A program made the position numbers and the translations under genes. DNA of 64,000 nt. Origin: Ochrobactrum sp. Q0168. GTDB taxonomy: Bacteria > Pseudomonadota > Alphaproteobacteria > Rhizobiales > Rhizobiaceae. Where the stretch lies: NCBI RefSeq assembly GCF_016427605.1, contig NZ_JAELXQ010000002.1:682001-746000 (forward strand), read 5' to 3'. Numbering within the stretch: position 1 is the first letter of the stretch; each line of letters starts with the position of its first letter. The notes below the pieces were generated by a model. The model had not been told where the DNA came from. It saw only the letters and a program-made list of their open reading frames with translations, and made no database searches. This document shows, one piece after another, positions 28,953-38,901 of the stretch.

Positions 28953-29768
28953 ATGACCACGAAACTTTACGATCTCGAAACCAGTCACGGCAAAATCGCG
29001 GTGCGCGAAAGTGCGGGCGAGGGCGCGCCCCTGCTGATGATCCATGGCAATTCGAGTGCGAGCGCGATCTTCCAGAACCAGCTCGAAGGCGAAATCGGCA
29101 AGAAATGGCGCGTGATCGCGCCCGATCTGCCGGGCCATGGACAGTCCGGCGACGCCATCGATCCCGATCGCAGCTATTCCATGGAAGGCTATGCCGACGC
29201 CATGACGGAAGTGCTGGAAAAGCTCGGCGTGGCCGATGCGGTGGTTTTCGGCTGGTCGCTCGGCGGCCATATCGGGCTTGAGATGATTGCGCGCTATCTC
29301 GGCATGCGCGGGCTGATGATCACCGGCACGCCGCCGGTCGCCCGCGAGGAAGTGGGGCAGGGCTTCAAAAGCGGCCCCGACATGGCGCTGGCCGGACAGG
29401 AAGTGTTTTCGGCCCGCGATGTCGAATCCTATGCCCGCAGCACCTGCGGCGAACCGTTTGAAGGCTCGCTGCTCGATATCGTCGCCCGCACGGACGGACG
29501 CGCACGGCGCATCATGTTCGAGAAGTTCGCGGCTGGAACCGGGGACAACCAGCGCGATATCGTGGCGGCAGCAAAGCTGCCCATCGCCGTGGTCAATGGC
29601 CGCGACGAGCCCTTCGTCGAGCTCGACTTCGTGTCGAAAGTCCGCTTCGGTAATCTTTGGGAGGGTAAAACCCACGTCATCGACAATGCCGGTCACGCCC
29701 CTTTCCGTGAAACGCCAGTGGTATTCGACGCCTATCTCGCGCGGTTTATCGAGGACTGCACGCGATAG
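28953..29768 (+). CDS. Alpha/beta-fold hydrolase
   Basis: 271-residue serine hydrolase of the alpha/beta fold. Visible features are the oxyanion HGNSSAS segment, DLPGHGQSG, the nucleophile elbow GWSLGGH (Ser at about residue 98), a likely acid in NGRDEPF, and the catalytic His in NAGHAPF near residue 250. There is no signal peptide, so it is cytoplasmic. The substrate is unknown; esterase, lactonase or dehalogenase-type relatives share these motifs. It stands between arfB and a bidirectional terminator. Confidence 0.85.
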   Translation: MTTKLYDLETSHGKIAVRESAGEGAPLLMIHGNSSASAIFQNQLEGEIGKKWRVIAPDLPGHGQSGDAIDPDRSYSMEGYADAMTEVLEKLGVADAVVFGWSLGGHIGLEMIARYLGMRGLMITGTPPVAREEVGQGFKSGPDMALAGQEVFSARDVESYARSTCGEPFEGSLLDIVARTDGRARRIMFEKFAAGTGDNQRDIVAAAKLPIAVVNGRDEPFVELDFVSKVRFGNLWEGKTHVIDNAGHAPFRETPVVFDAYLARFIEDCTR

Positions 29769-29778
29769 GACCAAGGAA

Positions 29779-29800
29779 AAGGCCGGGTTTCCCCGGCCTT
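29779..29800. terminator. Bidirectional terminator between the hydrolase gene and coaA
   Basis: Arms AAGGCCGGG and CCCGGCCTT with a 4-nt loop between convergent genes; short T tracts lie on both strands. Confidence 0.78.
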
Positions 29801-29802
29801 AT

Positions 29803-30771
29803 TCATATCTTCCTGAGGGCGACCTCTTCGATCAGATGGTCGCTGCCCTTGCGCAGGATCAGATCCGCGCGCGGGCGGGTCGGGAGAATATTCTCATTGA
29901 GATTGCGCAGATTGATATTCTGCCACAGACCTTCGCCGATGGAGCGGGCCGCGTCTTCCGAAAGCTGCGAATAGCGATGGAAGAAGGATTGCGGATCGCG
30001 GAAAGCCGTTTCGCGCAGGCGCATGAAACGGTCGATATACCATTTGTGAATCAGTTCCGGATCGGCATCGATATAGATCGAGAAGTCGAAGAAATCCGAA
30101 ACGAACGGCACCATCTTGCCGTCTTCCGGCAGATCGCGCACCTGAAGGACATTGATGCCCTCGAAAATCAGAATGTCCGGCTTGTCGACGATCTGGTAAT
30201 CGTTCGGCAGCACGTCATAGCTCAGATGCGAATAAAGCGGCGCGCGCACATGGCTCATGCCCGCCTTGATCGCCGACAGAAAGCGCAGAACAGCGCCGAT
30301 ATCGTAGCTTTCCGGAAAACCCTTGCGCTCCATCATATTCTGCTCGCGCAGAACGGCGTTGGGATAAAGGAAACCGTCGGTCGTCACCAGATCGACCTTC
30401 GGGCTTGAAGGCCAGCGGGCAAGCAGTTCCTTCAGGATACGCGCCGTGGTGGACTTGCCCACCGCGACCGAACCAGCAACGCCGATGATGAAGGGCGTCT
30501 TGAAGGATTCCTCCATATTGAGGAATTGCTGGCGCTGGCGAAACAAAAGCTGGCTTGCCTCGACATGCGCATAAAGCAGTCGCGACAGCGACAGATAGAT
30601 GCGCCGAACCTCATCGAGATCGATGGGATCGCCCAGCGAACGCAACCGCTTGACCTCTTCATAGGTCAGGGTGAGGGGAGTATCCGCGCGAAAACCGGCC
30701 CATTCCTCTGCCGAAAAGAAACGGTAGGGCGAGTAACGCGACGGCGTTAGCTGGTCCACTTTTTCCCACAT
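29803..30771 (-). CDS. coaA: Pantothenate kinase, type I
   Basis: Phosphorylates pantothenate, the first and controlling step of coenzyme A synthesis. The 322-residue P-loop kinase has [16 protein letters not shown] (about residues 100-115), [12 protein letters not shown] and EGINVLQ; the type I form is usually feedback-inhibited by CoA. ATG 30771 ([11 protein letters not shown]) has GGAGAG about 10 nt upstream and matches Brucella CoaA. The frame continues to an ATG at 30831 directly after the hisE stop, which would add 20 residues. It is the last gene of the his operon. Confidence 0.95.
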   Translation of the reverse strand: MWEKVDQLTPSRYSPYRFFSAEEWAGFRADTPLTLTYEEVKRLRSLGDPIDLDEVRRIYLSLSRLLYAHVEASQLLFRQRQQFLNMEESFKTPFIIGVAGSVAVGKSTTARILKELLARWPSSPKVDLVTTDGFLYPNAVLREQNMMERKGFPESYDIGAVLRFLSAIKAGMSHVRAPLYSHLSYDVLPNDYQIVDKPDILIFEGINVLQVRDLPEDGKMVPFVSDFFDFSIYIDADPELIHKWYIDRFMRLRETAFRDPQSFFHRYSQLSEDAARSIGEGLWQNINLRNLNENILPTRPRADLILRKGSDHLIEEVALRKI

Positions 30772-30831
30772 ATTGTCGCTGCTCTCCCTCAACGCCAATT
30801 CTAAACTCACAGCTTTCAATTCGCTTTGCAT

Positions 30832-31155
30832 TTACGCTTTCGGACGACCCGCCTTTTCCTCAAGGCCAGTCTGCGCCGTGCGGCGTTGCAACTCTGCAAG
30901 AACCTCATTGAGTGGCACATTTGCAATCTTGAGAACCACCAGCAAATGATAAAGCAGGTCGGCGCTTTCCGTGACCACTTCAGCGCGATCGCCATTCACC
31001 GCTGCAATGACCGTTTCCACCGCTTCTTCGCCAAGCTTTTTGGCGGCTCGCGTCTGACCTTTGGCGACAAGACTTGCCGTATAGGACGATCCGTCGGTCG
31101 CGCTGGCGCGTTCGGCCACGATGCGTTCAAGGTCTGCGAGCGTAAACTGGCTCAT
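30832..31155 (-). CDS. hisE: Phosphoribosyl-ATP pyrophosphatase
   Basis: Hydrolyses phosphoribosyl-ATP to phosphoribosyl-AMP in histidine synthesis. 107 residues; an all-helical MazG-like protein with [14 protein letters not shown] (metal-binding Glu cluster, about residues 36-49) and [13 protein letters not shown]. The ATG at 31155 has GGGAGG 7 nt upstream; the frame's earlier start is less suitable. It lies 29 nt after hisF. HisI is not in this window. Confidence 0.95.
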   Translation of the reverse strand: MSQFTLADLERIVAERASATDGSSYTASLVAKGQTRAAKKLGEEAVETVIAAVNGDRAEVVTESADLLYHLLVVLKIANVPLNEVLAELQRRTAQTGLEEKAGRPKA

Positions 31156-31184
31156 CGGGGTTCCTCCCGTCATTTATAGTCTGT

Positions 31185-31970
31185 TCAGCGAACCGGATCG
31201 AGCCGCATCGGAATGCCAGCCTCGGCCATATAGCGCTTCGCTTCCCCGATCGAATAGGTGCCGAAGTGGAAGATCGAAGCGGCCAGCACGGCCGTCGCAT
31301 GACCGTCGCGAATGCCCGCCACCATGTGGTCCAGATTGCCGACACCGCCCGAAGCGATCACCGGCACGCGCACGCTGTCGGCCACTGCGCGGGTCAGCGC
31401 CACGTCGTAACCGGCCTTGGTGCCATCGCGGTCCATCGAAGTGAGCAGGATTTCGCCTGCACCCAGATCGACAACCTTGCGGGCGAATTCCACCGCATCG
31501 ATGCCGGTGGTCTGGCGACCGCCATGGGTGAAAATTTCCCACCGGTCGGCTTCGCCTTCGCCCGAAACCTTCTTGGCGTCGATGGCAACGACGATGCACT
31601 GATTGCCGAACTTGTCCGCCGCCTCGGCGACGAATTCCGGGTTCTTCACCGCCGCCGTATTGATCGACACCTTGTCGGCGCCAGCCAGAAGCAGCTTTCG
31701 TATATCGGCAACCTGGCGCACACCGCCACCAACAGTCAGCGGCATGAAGCACTGTTCTGCCGTGCGAGCCACCACATCGAAAATTGTCTCGCGATTGTCC
31801 GAAGACGCCGTGATGTCGAGGAAGCACAATTCGTCCGCGCCCGCCGCATCATAAGCGCGGGCGGCTTCCACCGGATCGCCCGCATCAATCAGATCGACAA
31901 AGTTGACGCCCTTGACGACGCGACCGTCCTTCACATCGAGACAGGGAATTACGCGTGCCTTGAGCGTCAT
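31185..31970 (-). CDS. hisF: Imidazole glycerol phosphate synthase subunit HisF
   Basis: Cyclase subunit that uses ammonia from HisH to form imidazole glycerol phosphate and AICAR. 261-residue (beta-alpha)8 barrel: [16 protein letters not shown] with the catalytic Asp near residue 11, and [15 protein letters not shown] with the second catalytic Asp; phosphate sites VGGGVR and ASGGVG. Its ATG overlaps the hisA stop (ATGA), and it precedes hisE. Confidence 0.97.
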   Translation of the reverse strand: MTLKARVIPCLDVKDGRVVKGVNFVDLIDAGDPVEAARAYDAAGADELCFLDITASSDNRETIFDVVARTAEQCFMPLTVGGGVRQVADIRKLLLAGADKVSINTAAVKNPEFVAEAADKFGNQCIVVAIDAKKVSGEGEADRWEIFTHGGRQTTGIDAVEFARKVVDLGAGEILLTSMDRDGTKAGYDVALTRAVADSVRVPVIASGGVGNLDHMVAGIRDGHATAVLAASIFHFGTYSIGEAKRYMAEAGIPMRLDPVR

Positions 31971-32698
31971 ACTGTTGCCCTCAACAATGTCAGCGCTTCC
32001 GCCGGGTCGATGCGACCGTCATAAAGCGCACGGCCTGAAATCGCGCCTTCGAGCTTGCGCGCATCCGGCGCGGCCAGACGCCTGATATCGTCCATCGAGG
32101 CAAGTCCGCCCGATGCGATCACCGGAATGGAAACTGCCTCGGCGAGCGCCAGCGTTGATTCCCAATTGATCCCGGCCAGAACGCCGTCGCGGTCGATATC
32201 CGTATAGATGATGGCGGCGACACCGGCGCCTTCAAACTTCTTCGCAAGTTCAATCACGCCAAGCTCAGACGCTTCCGCCCAGCCTTCAACGGCGACCTTG
32301 CCGCCCTTGGCGTCGATGCCGACAGCGACCTGGCCCGGAAAGGCCTTGCAGGCTTCGATCACCAGCGCAGGATCGCGCACGGCAACCGTACCGAGAATGA
32401 CGCGATGCAGCCCCTTGGAAAGCCAGCTTTCAATGTGCTGTAGCGTGCGAATGCCGCCACCCAGCTGCACCGGGTTTTTGGTGGCCTTGAGGATTGCTTC
32501 AACCGCAGCACCATTGACGCTTTCGCCCGCGAAAGCGCCGTTGAGGTCGACCACATGCAGCCATTCAAAGCCCTGATCTTCAAAGGCTTTGGCCTGCGCA
32601 GCTGGGTCGGTGTTGTAAACGGTGGCCTGATCCATGTCGCCGAGCTTCAGGCGCACGCATTGACCGTCTTTCAAATCGATGGCGGGAAAAAGGATCAT
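31967..32698 (-). CDS. hisA: ProFAR isomerase HisA
   Basis: Isomerises the ribosyl aminoimidazole intermediate between HisI and HisF steps. 243 residues; barrel with [14 protein letters not shown] (catalytic Asp about residue 8), [19 protein letters not shown] and ASGGLAS. It is coupled to hisF by a 4-nt overlap and lies 4 nt after hisH. Confidence 0.96.
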   Translation of the reverse strand: MILFPAIDLKDGQCVRLKLGDMDQATVYNTDPAAQAKAFEDQGFEWLHVVDLNGAFAGESVNGAAVEAILKATKNPVQLGGGIRTLQHIESWLSKGLHRVILGTVAVRDPALVIEACKAFPGQVAVGIDAKGGKVAVEGWAEASELGVIELAKKFEGAGVAAIIYTDIDRDGVLAGINWESTLALAEAVSIPVIASGGLASMDDIRRLAAPDARKLEGAISGRALYDGRIDPAEALTLLRATV

Positions 32699-32702
32699 GT
32701 CT

Positions 32703-33362
32703 TCAAGGCTTCCATTTCAGGAAATTGGCAATGAGCGAAAGGCCGAGCAGCTGGCTCTTTTCCGGGTGGAACTGGGTTCCCACCATATTGTCGCGACCGA
32801 CAGCGGCGGTAACATCGCCACCATAATCCGTCACGGCCAGAACCTCGTCCGCCTTCTTCGCGTCGAACATATAGGAATGGACGAAATAGGCATGCAAACC
32901 GTTCTCGCCGGTCTTAATGCCGTCAAAAATCGGATGCGCCTGATGCGATTGTTTCACGTGAATCCGATTCCAGCCGATCTGCGGAATCTTCAATGTCGGG
33001 TCAGACGGCGTCATTTCGCGCACATCGCCCGCGATCCAGCCGAGGCCTTCGGTCACGGTCTTTTCCAGTCCGCGCTCGGACATCAGCTGCATGCCGACGC
33101 AGATACCGAGAAACGGACGGCCCTTCTGGATGACAACCTCATCGAGCGCTTCAACCATGCCAGAGACAGCATGGAGACCGGCACGGCAATCGGCATAAGC
33201 GCCAACGCCCGGCAGCACTACGCGGTCGGCAGACGCCACCCGCGCGGCATTCGCCGTCAGTTCGATTTCGGCATTGATGCCGCTTTCGCGGGCGGCACGC
33301 TCAAAGGCCTTGGTGGCCGAGCGAAGATTGCCGGAACCATAATCGATTATCGCAACACGCAT
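32703..33362 (-). CDS. hisH: Imidazole glycerol phosphate synthase subunit HisH
   Basis: Class I glutaminase that feeds ammonia to HisF. 219 residues beginning [15 protein letters not shown]. The nucleophile Cys lies in [11 protein letters not shown] and the His-Glu pair in [12 protein letters not shown] 33362 is chosen because it begins the family sequence, with GGAG about 10 nt upstream; the upstream open frame of 28 codons overlaps the DUF2628 gene. An imperfect parS-like 16-mer lies inside this gene at 32950-32965. Confidence 0.96.
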   Translation of the reverse strand: MRVAIIDYGSGNLRSATKAFERAARESGINAEIELTANAARVASADRVVLPGVGAYADCRAGLHAVSGMVEALDEVVIQKGRPFLGICVGMQLMSERGLEKTVTEGLGWIAGDVREMTPSDPTLKIPQIGWNRIHVKQSHQAHPIFDGIKTGENGLHAYFVHSYMFDAKKADEVLAVTDYGGDVTAAVGRDNMVGTQFHPEKSQLLGLSLIANFLKWKP

Positions 33363-33364
33363 GT

Positions 33365-33892
33365 TCAGTTTTCTCCGCGATGACCCACGAAGCCGATCGT
33401 GGAGCCAGTAGAGGAATAAGTGGGGCGCAGGGACGCCTTGTCCCATCTATGGGCCGAAACCGGCACCGATGCAGGGGCAGGCTTTTCCGCGATCATGGTT
33501 TGAGGCACGGCACGCCCGAAGAAATAACGGATTTCCGCCTCGTCAAGATTGTCGGCATCGATTGCCGCCCGTTCGACATAGCCCTGACGCTTCAGTTTCG
33601 CGATTTTCCAGTTCGCGCCTTCAAAGGCGACGAGAAGCGAAACAATCAGCGTCAGCAGGGGAACCGCATCGGCAATGCCGAAATAACTCCCGGCAAAACC
33701 GAGCAGAGCCGTGACACCGAGAAGAGCGAATGCCTCGAACCAGAGGCGCTGCGCCAGAAGCCAGACAAAGGGGAGAACCAGCGCCAGAACATGGAAGCCA
33801 TCACGCACGAACACGGAATGTTCAACGCTCGACCTGCTGCGCTTCTTTTTTGAAGACGCTTCGGTCGGTTCCAGAACGACGAACTGGGCCAT
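33365..33892 (-). CDS. DUF2628 family membrane protein
   Basis: 175 residues of unknown function. The N terminus is cytoplasmic and basic, followed by about three closely spaced membrane segments (roughly residues 32-50, 52-72 and 75-92), a helix with VERAAID, and a low-complexity Pro/Ser tail. It sits 3 nt after hisB and 2 nt before hisH, so it is co-translated with the histidine pathway, yet nothing in it looks enzymatic. The DUF2628 assignment is from memory of the family pattern. Confidence 0.8.
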   Translation of the reverse strand: MAQFVVLEPTEASSKKKRSRSSVEHSVFVRDGFHVLALVLPFVWLLAQRLWFEAFALLGVTALLGFAGSYFGIADAVPLLTLIVSLLVAFEGANWKIAKLKRQGYVERAAIDADNLDEAEIRYFFGRAVPQTMIAEKPAPASVPVSAHRWDKASLRPTYSSTGSTIGFVGHRGEN

Positions 33893-33895
33893 GAA

Positions 33896-34504
33896 TTATC
33901 CCTTCAGCGACCCCTTGGTGGAGGGGATTGCATCCTTCTGGCGCGGATCGGTTTCCAGCGCCGTGCGCAGAACCCGGGCCACCGCCTTGAAGATCGACTC
34001 GGCGATATGGTGATTATTGGCGCCATAATGGTTGTTGATATGCAGCGTAATGCCTGCATTCATCGCAAAGGCCTGGAAGAACTCGCGCACAAGCTCGGTG
34101 TCGAAAGTGCCGATCTTAGCCGTCGTGAAATTGACGTTCCACACCAGATAAGCGCGGCCCGACACGTCGACCGCCGCTCCGGTCAGCGTATCGTCCATGG
34201 CGAGATCGAGCGAGGCATAGCGCACGATGCCGCGACGTTCGCCCAAGGCTTTGGCGACGGCCTGACCGAGCGCAATACCGGTATCCTCAACGGTGTGATG
34301 ATCGTCGATATGCAAGTCGCCCTTGGCCATGACGCGCATATCGATGAGCGAATGTCGCGAAAGCTGCTCGAGCATATGATCGAAGAAGCCTACACCGGTG
34401 GTGATGTCGAACTTGCCGACGCCATCCACATCGACAGAAACGGCAATGCTCGTCTCTTTCGTGGAGCGTTCGATACTTGCCTTGCGGGTGCTTTCAGCAG
34501 TCAT
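33896..34504 (-). CDS. hisB: Imidazoleglycerol-phosphate dehydratase
   Basis: Dehydrates imidazole glycerol phosphate to imidazole acetol phosphate, using manganese. 202 residues, monofunctional (no HisB-N phosphatase). Metal ligands are in [25 protein letters not shown], and late in [16 protein letters not shown]. It is the first gene in the minus-strand his operon and is divergent from hslV across 249 nt, which should hold both promoters. Confidence 0.97.
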   Translation of the reverse strand: MTAESTRKASIERSTKETSIAVSVDVDGVGKFDITTGVGFFDHMLEQLSRHSLIDMRVMAKGDLHIDDHHTVEDTGIALGQAVAKALGERRGIVRYASLDLAMDDTLTGAAVDVSGRAYLVWNVNFTTAKIGTFDTELVREFFQAFAMNAGITLHINNHYGANNHHIAESIFKAVARVLRTALETDPRQKDAIPSTKGSLKG

Positions 34505-34753
34505 AAGCGGTCCTCATTGGGTACTGGAGGCGTTCTAGAACAGCTTGCCCGCTTTGCCAAATGCTTTTGCCGATCCGACTAACAGCAATCCGGCATTTGC
34601 AATTCAGTATTTGCAATTCAGGGGGCTGTTCTTAAATATCCACATTGAAACGCGATTCATCCGGCAAGATGACCGGCGGACGCGGTTCACCCTCAGATGA
34701 AGGGGCTTGTGGGATCGCCGTTCGGGATTGCATGAGCCGCCAAAGGAGCATCC

Positions 34754-35308
34754 ATGATCGAACACAATCCCACAACGATTTACGGCACGACCATCGTGAC
34801 AGTTCGCAAGAACGGCAAAGTCGTGATTGCAGGCGACGGCCAGGTCTCGCTTGGCAATACCGTCATGAAGGGCAATGCGCGCAAGGTTCGCCGCATCGGC
34901 AAGGGCAATGTCATTGCCGGTTTCGCCGGCGCCACCGCCGACGCCTTCACCCTTCTCGAACGCCTCGAAGCCAAGCTGGAGCAATATCCCGACCAGCTCA
35001 TGCGCGCTTCGGTCGAACTCGCCAAGGACTGGCGCACCGACCGCTATCTGCGCCGCCTCGAAGCCATGATGCTGGTTGCCGACAGCAAGGTGACGCTGGC
35101 GCTCACCGGCACCGGCGACGTGCTTGAACCGGAACATGGCGTGATGGCCATCGGTTCAGGCGGCAATTATGCGCTGGCCGCGGCCCGCGCGCTGATCGAC
35201 ACCGACAAGTCGGCGGAAGAGATCGCCCGCAAGGCGATGGAGATCGCAGCCGATATCTGCATCTACACCAACCACAATATTCTCGTGGAAAGCCTGGACG
35301 CAGAATGA
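34754..35308 (+). CDS. hslV: ATP-dependent protease subunit HslV
   Basis: Proteolytic core of the HslUV (ClpQY) complex in the cytoplasm. 184 residues with a propeptide of about 11 residues, then the catalytic N-terminal Thr in [29 protein letters not shown] and [11 protein letters not shown] are typical. RBS AAAGGAG is 7 nt upstream. Its stop overlaps the next ATG in ATGA. The family is usually heat-shock regulated, but I could not place a confident sigma-32 promoter. Confidence 0.96.
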   Translation: MIEHNPTTIYGTTIVTVRKNGKVVIAGDGQVSLGNTVMKGNARKVRRIGKGNVIAGFAGATADAFTLLERLEAKLEQYPDQLMRASVELAKDWRTDRYLRRLEAMMLVADSKVTLALTGTGDVLEPEHGVMAIGSGGNYALAAARALIDTDKSAEEIARKAMEIAADICIYTNHNILVESLDAE

Positions 35309-35895
35309 GCTCGCTTGCGCAGGTCACCAAACCGAGTGCACAACGCTGGGCCCTGGGCGTCCTGATCGTCATCGCCATCGTCGTGGTGCAAGCCATCTGG
35401 CTGCATCTCGACGGGCGGATCGCCATGTGCGAATGCGGAACCATAAAATTATGGTCGGGTTCGCTGAAATCGGAGAACTCGCAGCATATAGCCGACTGGT
35501 ATACGCTGTCGCATATCATCCATGGCTTTCTGTTCTACTGGCTGTTCACGGTCATCGCGCCCAAAGCCCCGCTCGGCTTGAGACTTGCGGCTGCGGTCGG
35601 CATCGAAGCGGTGTGGGAGCTGGTCGAAAACTCGAATTTCATCATCGAGCGCTATCGCGCCAATACGTCCTCCGTGGACTATTTCGGCGACAGCATCGTG
35701 AATTCGGTTTCCGATACGCTCGCCGCCGCGCTCGGCTTTCTGATCGCAGCAAAGCTGCCAACCAAAATCACCGTCGCCATCGCGCTCTTCTTTGAAATTC
35801 TGGCGCTGATCGTCATTCGCGACAATCTTACGCTCAACGTGATCATGCTGCTGCATCCGTTCGAGTTCATCAAGCAGTGGCAAAGTGGGTTGTAA
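35305..35895 (+). CDS. UPF0314 (DUF2585) membrane protein
   Basis: 196-residue inner-membrane protein of unknown function, recognised as the UPF0314/DUF2585 family. Hydrophobic segments are at about residues 16-34, 65-85, 135-152 and 155-172. Conserved-looking motifs are [39 protein letters not shown] and [10 protein letters not shown], which resemble a polar active site at a membrane surface (inference). It lies between hslV and hslU, overlapping the first by 4 nt and ending 1 nt before the second. Confidence 0.9.
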   Translation: MSSLAQVTKPSAQRWALGVLIVIAIVVVQAIWLHLDGRIAMCECGTIKLWSGSLKSENSQHIADWYTLSHIIHGFLFYWLFTVIAPKAPLGLRLAAAVGIEAVWELVENSNFIIERYRANTSSVDYFGDSIVNSVSDTLAAALGFLIAAKLPTKITVAIALFFEILALIVIRDNLTLNVIMLLHPFEFIKQWQSGL

Positions 35896-35896
35896 A

Positions 35897-37201
35897 ATGA
35901 GTAACTTCTCTCCCCGTGAAATCGTTTCGGAGCTTGACCGTTTCATCATCGGCCAGAACGACGCCAAGCGCGCCGTGGCCATCGCCTTGCGCAATCGCTG
36001 GCGCCGCCAGCAACTCGAAGGGCAGATGCGCGAAGAGGTCATGCCGAAGAATATCCTGATGATCGGACCGACCGGCGTCGGCAAGACGGAAATCTCCCGC
36101 CGCCTCGCCAAGCTTGCGGGCGCGCCTTTCGTCAAGGTCGAAGCCACCAAGTTCACCGAAGTCGGCTATGTCGGCCGCGACGTGGAACAGATCATCCGCG
36201 ACCTCGTTGAAGTCGCCATCGGGCTCGTGCGGGAAAAGCGCCGCGAAGACGTGAAGGCCAAGGCGCATCTCAACGCCGAGGAACGCGTTCTGGAAGCTCT
36301 GGTCGGCAAGACGGCAAGTCCGGCCACCCGCGACAGTTTCCGCAAGAAGCTGCGCAATGGCGAGCTGGACGACAAGGAAATCGAAATCGAGGTCGCCGAT
36401 ACCGGATCGAACCCGAATTTCGAAATCCCTGGCATGCCGGGCGCCAATATCGGCGTGCTCAACCTGTCGGACATGCTTGGCAAGGCGATGGGCGGGCGCA
36501 CCAAGACGCGCAAGACCACGGTGAAGGATTCCTATGCGATCCTCGTCAATGATGAATCCGACAAGCTGCTCGATCAGGACCAGATCGTGCAGGAAGCGCT
36601 GCGCGTCACCGAAGACGAAGGCATCGTGTTCATCGACGAGATCGACAAGATCGCTTCGCGCGAAGGCGGAGGTGGGGCTGGCGTGTCACGCGAAGGCGTC
36701 CAGCGCGATCTGCTGCCGCTCGTCGAAGGCACCACGGTTGCGACCAAATACGGACCGGTGAAGACGGATCATATCCTCTTCATCACCTCCGGCGCGTTCC
36801 ATGTGTCGAAACCGTCCGACCTTCTGCCGGAATTGCAGGGCCGCCTGCCGATCCGCGTCGAGCTTTCCGCTCTGACGCGCGAAGACTTCCGCCGCATCCT
36901 CACGGAAACGGAGGCAAGCCTGATCAAGCAGTATATTTCGCTGATGCAGACGGAAGAAGTGACGCTGTCCTTCACCGACGACGCCATCGATGCGCTTGCC
37001 GATATTGCGGTCGATCTGAATGCGACGGTCGAAAACATCGGCGCGCGCCGCTTGCAGACGGTGATGGAAAAAGTTCTGGACGAGATTTCGTTCACCGCTC
37101 CGGACAAGACCGGCGCAACCTTCACCGTCGACGCGAACTATGTGAAGGAAAAGGTGGGCGCTCTGTCGAAGAACACCGACCTGTCGCGCTTTATTCTGTA
37201 A
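35897..37201 (+). CDS. hslU: ATPase subunit HslU
   Basis: AAA+ unfoldase that feeds substrates to HslV. 434 residues: Walker [14 protein letters not shown] (about residues 55-67), pore motif GYVGRDV, Walker B in [10 protein letters not shown], and the C-terminal DLSRFIL that docks into HslV. An ATG at 35897 (MSNFSPREI) gives the standard N terminus; four extra codons upstream belong to overlap with UPF0314. The segment after its stop is an unusual nested palindrome. Confidence 0.97.
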   Translation: MSNFSPREIVSELDRFIIGQNDAKRAVAIALRNRWRRQQLEGQMREEVMPKNILMIGPTGVGKTEISRRLAKLAGAPFVKVEATKFTEVGYVGRDVEQIIRDLVEVAIGLVREKRREDVKAKAHLNAEERVLEALVGKTASPATRDSFRKKLRNGELDDKEIEIEVADTGSNPNFEIPGMPGANIGVLNLSDMLGKAMGGRTKTRKTTVKDSYAILVNDESDKLLDQDQIVQEALRVTEDEGIVFIDEIDKIASREGGGGAGVSREGVQRDLLPLVEGTTVATKYGPVKTDHILFITSGAFHVSKPSDLLPELQGRLPIRVELSALTREDFRRILTETEASLIKQYISLMQTEEVTLSFTDDAIDALADIAVDLNATVENIGARRLQTVMEKVLDEISFTAPDKTGATFTVDANYVKEKVGALSKNTDLSRFIL

Positions 37202-37215
37202 ACCGCGACAACGAA

Positions 37216-37357
37216 CACTACAGTTGCTAATTCGTCAGGCCGTGGCGAAACGAGTGATTTTCGAGCACCGGAGCGGAGCGTACTTCAACGTACGTGAGCA
37301 CCGGAGCACAGAAAATGCTCGTTGCAGACCGGCATCACGAAGAATGCAGCTGTAGTG
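37216..37357. repeat. Nested inverted-repeat element downstream of hslU
   Basis: Outer arms CACTACAGTTGC (37216-37227) and GCAGCTGTAGTG (37346-37357); an inner stem CGAGTGATTTTC (37251-37262) and GAAAATGCTCG (37311-37321); two direct copies of GAGCACCGGAGC (37263-37274 and 37296-37307); and a central hairpin CGTAC-6 nt-GTACG (37279-37294). The layers are roughly concentric. It resembles intergenic sequence that I recall from rhizobia; it may be a mobile palindrome or a structured RNA. No reading frame with family character is seen. Confidence 0.7.
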
Positions 37358-37410
37358 CTAAGTGACCGGAAAGCCACGGCCACTGTCGCTTTCATGCTTC
37401 TAAAAAGAAA

Positions 37411-37432
37411 CCCCTCGACTTGCGTCGGGGGG
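37411..37432 (+). terminator. Intrinsic terminator downstream of the hslU element
   Basis: CCCCTCGAC and GTCGGGGGG arms (one T-G wobble) with a 4-nt loop, followed by TTTTCTATTTT. It should end transcription coming from hslU and the palindromic element. Confidence 0.8.
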
Positions 37433-37491
37433 TTTTCTATTTTGCCCGCAAATTGACGATCCATTTACCATATTGGGACTGCTTCCACACA

Positions 37492-38502
37492 ATGATGAGC
37501 AACAGTACACTGAACCGCATTGCTGGCTTTTGTTTCCGGGCCGTTTCCAATGCAAAACCGGTTTCCACTGTTGCTGGTGTTACCCTGGCCTTCATGCTTG
37601 CAAGCCAGAGCGCCTATGCCGTGACGGTCGTGCCGCCCGGCAACCGCAATGCGGAACAGCCGCCCATTCCCGGCGCTTCGGCCAAGCGCACGCGGGAACT
37701 GAGCACCACCTATGAGAAGAAGTACCAGAAGATCTATAATCTTCTGAAGAAAGACGCCTCGCTGCGCTCGAAGATCCGTTCGACCGCCGCCGCCTATGGT
37801 ATCGATCCGATCCATATCGTTGGCGCGATTGTTGGCGAACACACCTATAATGTCGATGTCTATGACCGGCTCCAGACCTATTATGTGAAAGCCATGTCCT
37901 ATGTGAATCAGGGCGTCAGCTTTGGCTATAATGGCGAAAGCATCGGGCAGTTCATCAAGCGGCCTGAATTTGCCGATTGCCTGAAATTCAAGGACAGCTA
38001 TTCGCTGTGGTCCTGCCGGGAAACGGTCTGGAACAAGACGTTTCGCGGCAAAACGGTTGGCGGCAATTCCTATCCGAACAACCGTTTCAGCGCTGTCTTC
38101 TTCCAGCCTTTCTATGGCGGGCAGACATTTGGCCTCGGGCAGATCAATCCGCTGACCGCCTTGCAGATGACCGACATGGTGAACCGCGTTTCCGGTCTGC
38201 CGAAGCTTGACGCGGAAGACGGCAGCGCTGTCTACAAGACCATCATGGACCCCGATCTGACGCTGCCTTACATCGCGGCAACCCTGAAACAGTCGATCAA
38301 TTCCTATCGCCAGATTGCCGGTTTCGACATTTCCAAAAATCCGGGCCTCACCGCCACGCTCTATAATACCGGCGGCGCAGACGCCCGTGCCCGCGCACTC
38401 GCAAATGAGAATGCAGGGCGTTCCGACCCGCAATTGCCGCAGGAAAATTATTATGGCTGGCTGGTCAACACCAAGCTAGACGAGCTGAAGGCACTGTTCT
38501 GA
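37492..38502 (+). CDS. DUF1402 family exported protein, transglycosylase-like motifs
   Basis: 336 residues with a long Sec signal (hydrophobic stretch about 24-43, SAYA cleavage). I recognise the DUF1402 family of Rhizobiales, function unknown. The mature part has IHIVGAIVGEHTYN (Glu116) and later FGLGQINPLTALQMTDM (about 213-229), which resemble the catalytic Glu and the GxxQ-x-P-x-TA segment of lytic transglycosylases (Slt/lysozyme fold). A periplasmic peptidoglycan role is inference only. Start at 37492 (double Met) follows the terminator by 60 nt. Confidence 0.8.
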   Translation: MMSNSTLNRIAGFCFRAVSNAKPVSTVAGVTLAFMLASQSAYAVTVVPPGNRNAEQPPIPGASAKRTRELSTTYEKKYQKIYNLLKKDASLRSKIRSTAAAYGIDPIHIVGAIVGEHTYNVDVYDRLQTYYVKAMSYVNQGVSFGYNGESIGQFIKRPEFADCLKFKDSYSLWSCRETVWNKTFRGKTVGGNSYPNNRFSAVFFQPFYGGQTFGLGQINPLTALQMTDMVNRVSGLPKLDAEDGSAVYKTIMDPDLTLPYIAATLKQSINSYRQIAGFDISKNPGLTATLYNTGGADARARALANENAGRSDPQLPQENYYGWLVNTKLDELKALF

Positions 38503-38514
38503 TCAGGAAACCCA

Positions 38515-38901
38515 TCAGCTTTTCGGGATGATCCCGCGACGGCGCTTGCGCGCAGTCTCGATATCATCGCTCAGGCGCTTGATGGTTTCCTTGTCGATGA
38601 TGCGGATATTGCGCGCCAGAAGATTGGCAAGTTCGGTTGCCTGCGGCGACAGGCCGGACGTATCGATCACCACGCGAGGATGCGAAACAGCCGCGAGGCT
38701 TTGCAGCTCTTCCGCTTCATCCCAGATGATATTGAAAAAAGTGATGATGCGCTGCAGCAGATCCCAGGTCGGCTGACCGCGCCGTCCATGTTCCAGCGCC
38801 GAGAGATAGGCCGGTGAAACGCGCAGCGCCGCCGCCATCTCCTTCTGCGTCACGCCGCGCTCTTCGCGCAATTCCCGCAATCGCTTTCCAAACGGGGTCA
38901 T
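38515..38901 (-). CDS. XRE-type helix-turn-helix regulator
   Basis: 128 residues. A clear HTH at residues 5-55 (TQKEMAAALRVSPAYLSALE) is followed by a C-terminal part with helices and a basic end (ARKRRRG). Such proteins bind DNA as dimers; the target is unknown. Its start overlaps the Smr stop as ATGA, so it belongs to the tim44-mltA-smr unit, an arrangement conserved in relatives as I recall. Confidence 0.88.
   Translation of the reverse strand: MTPFGKRLRELREERGVTQKEMAAALRVSPAYLSALEHGRRGQPTWDLLQRIITFFNIIWDEAEELQSLAAVSHPRVVIDTSGLSPQATELANLLARNIRIIDKETIKRLSDDIETARKRRRGIIPKS

Noticed and set aside
34588-34621. Short tandem TTGCAATTCAG copies upstream of hslV
   Set aside because: Two 11-bp copies only; too short to call an element or operator without more support.
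34505-34753. Heat-shock (sigma-32) promoter for hslV
   Set aside because: CTTG and TTGAAA-like matches occur, but none has a convincing partner at the right spacing.
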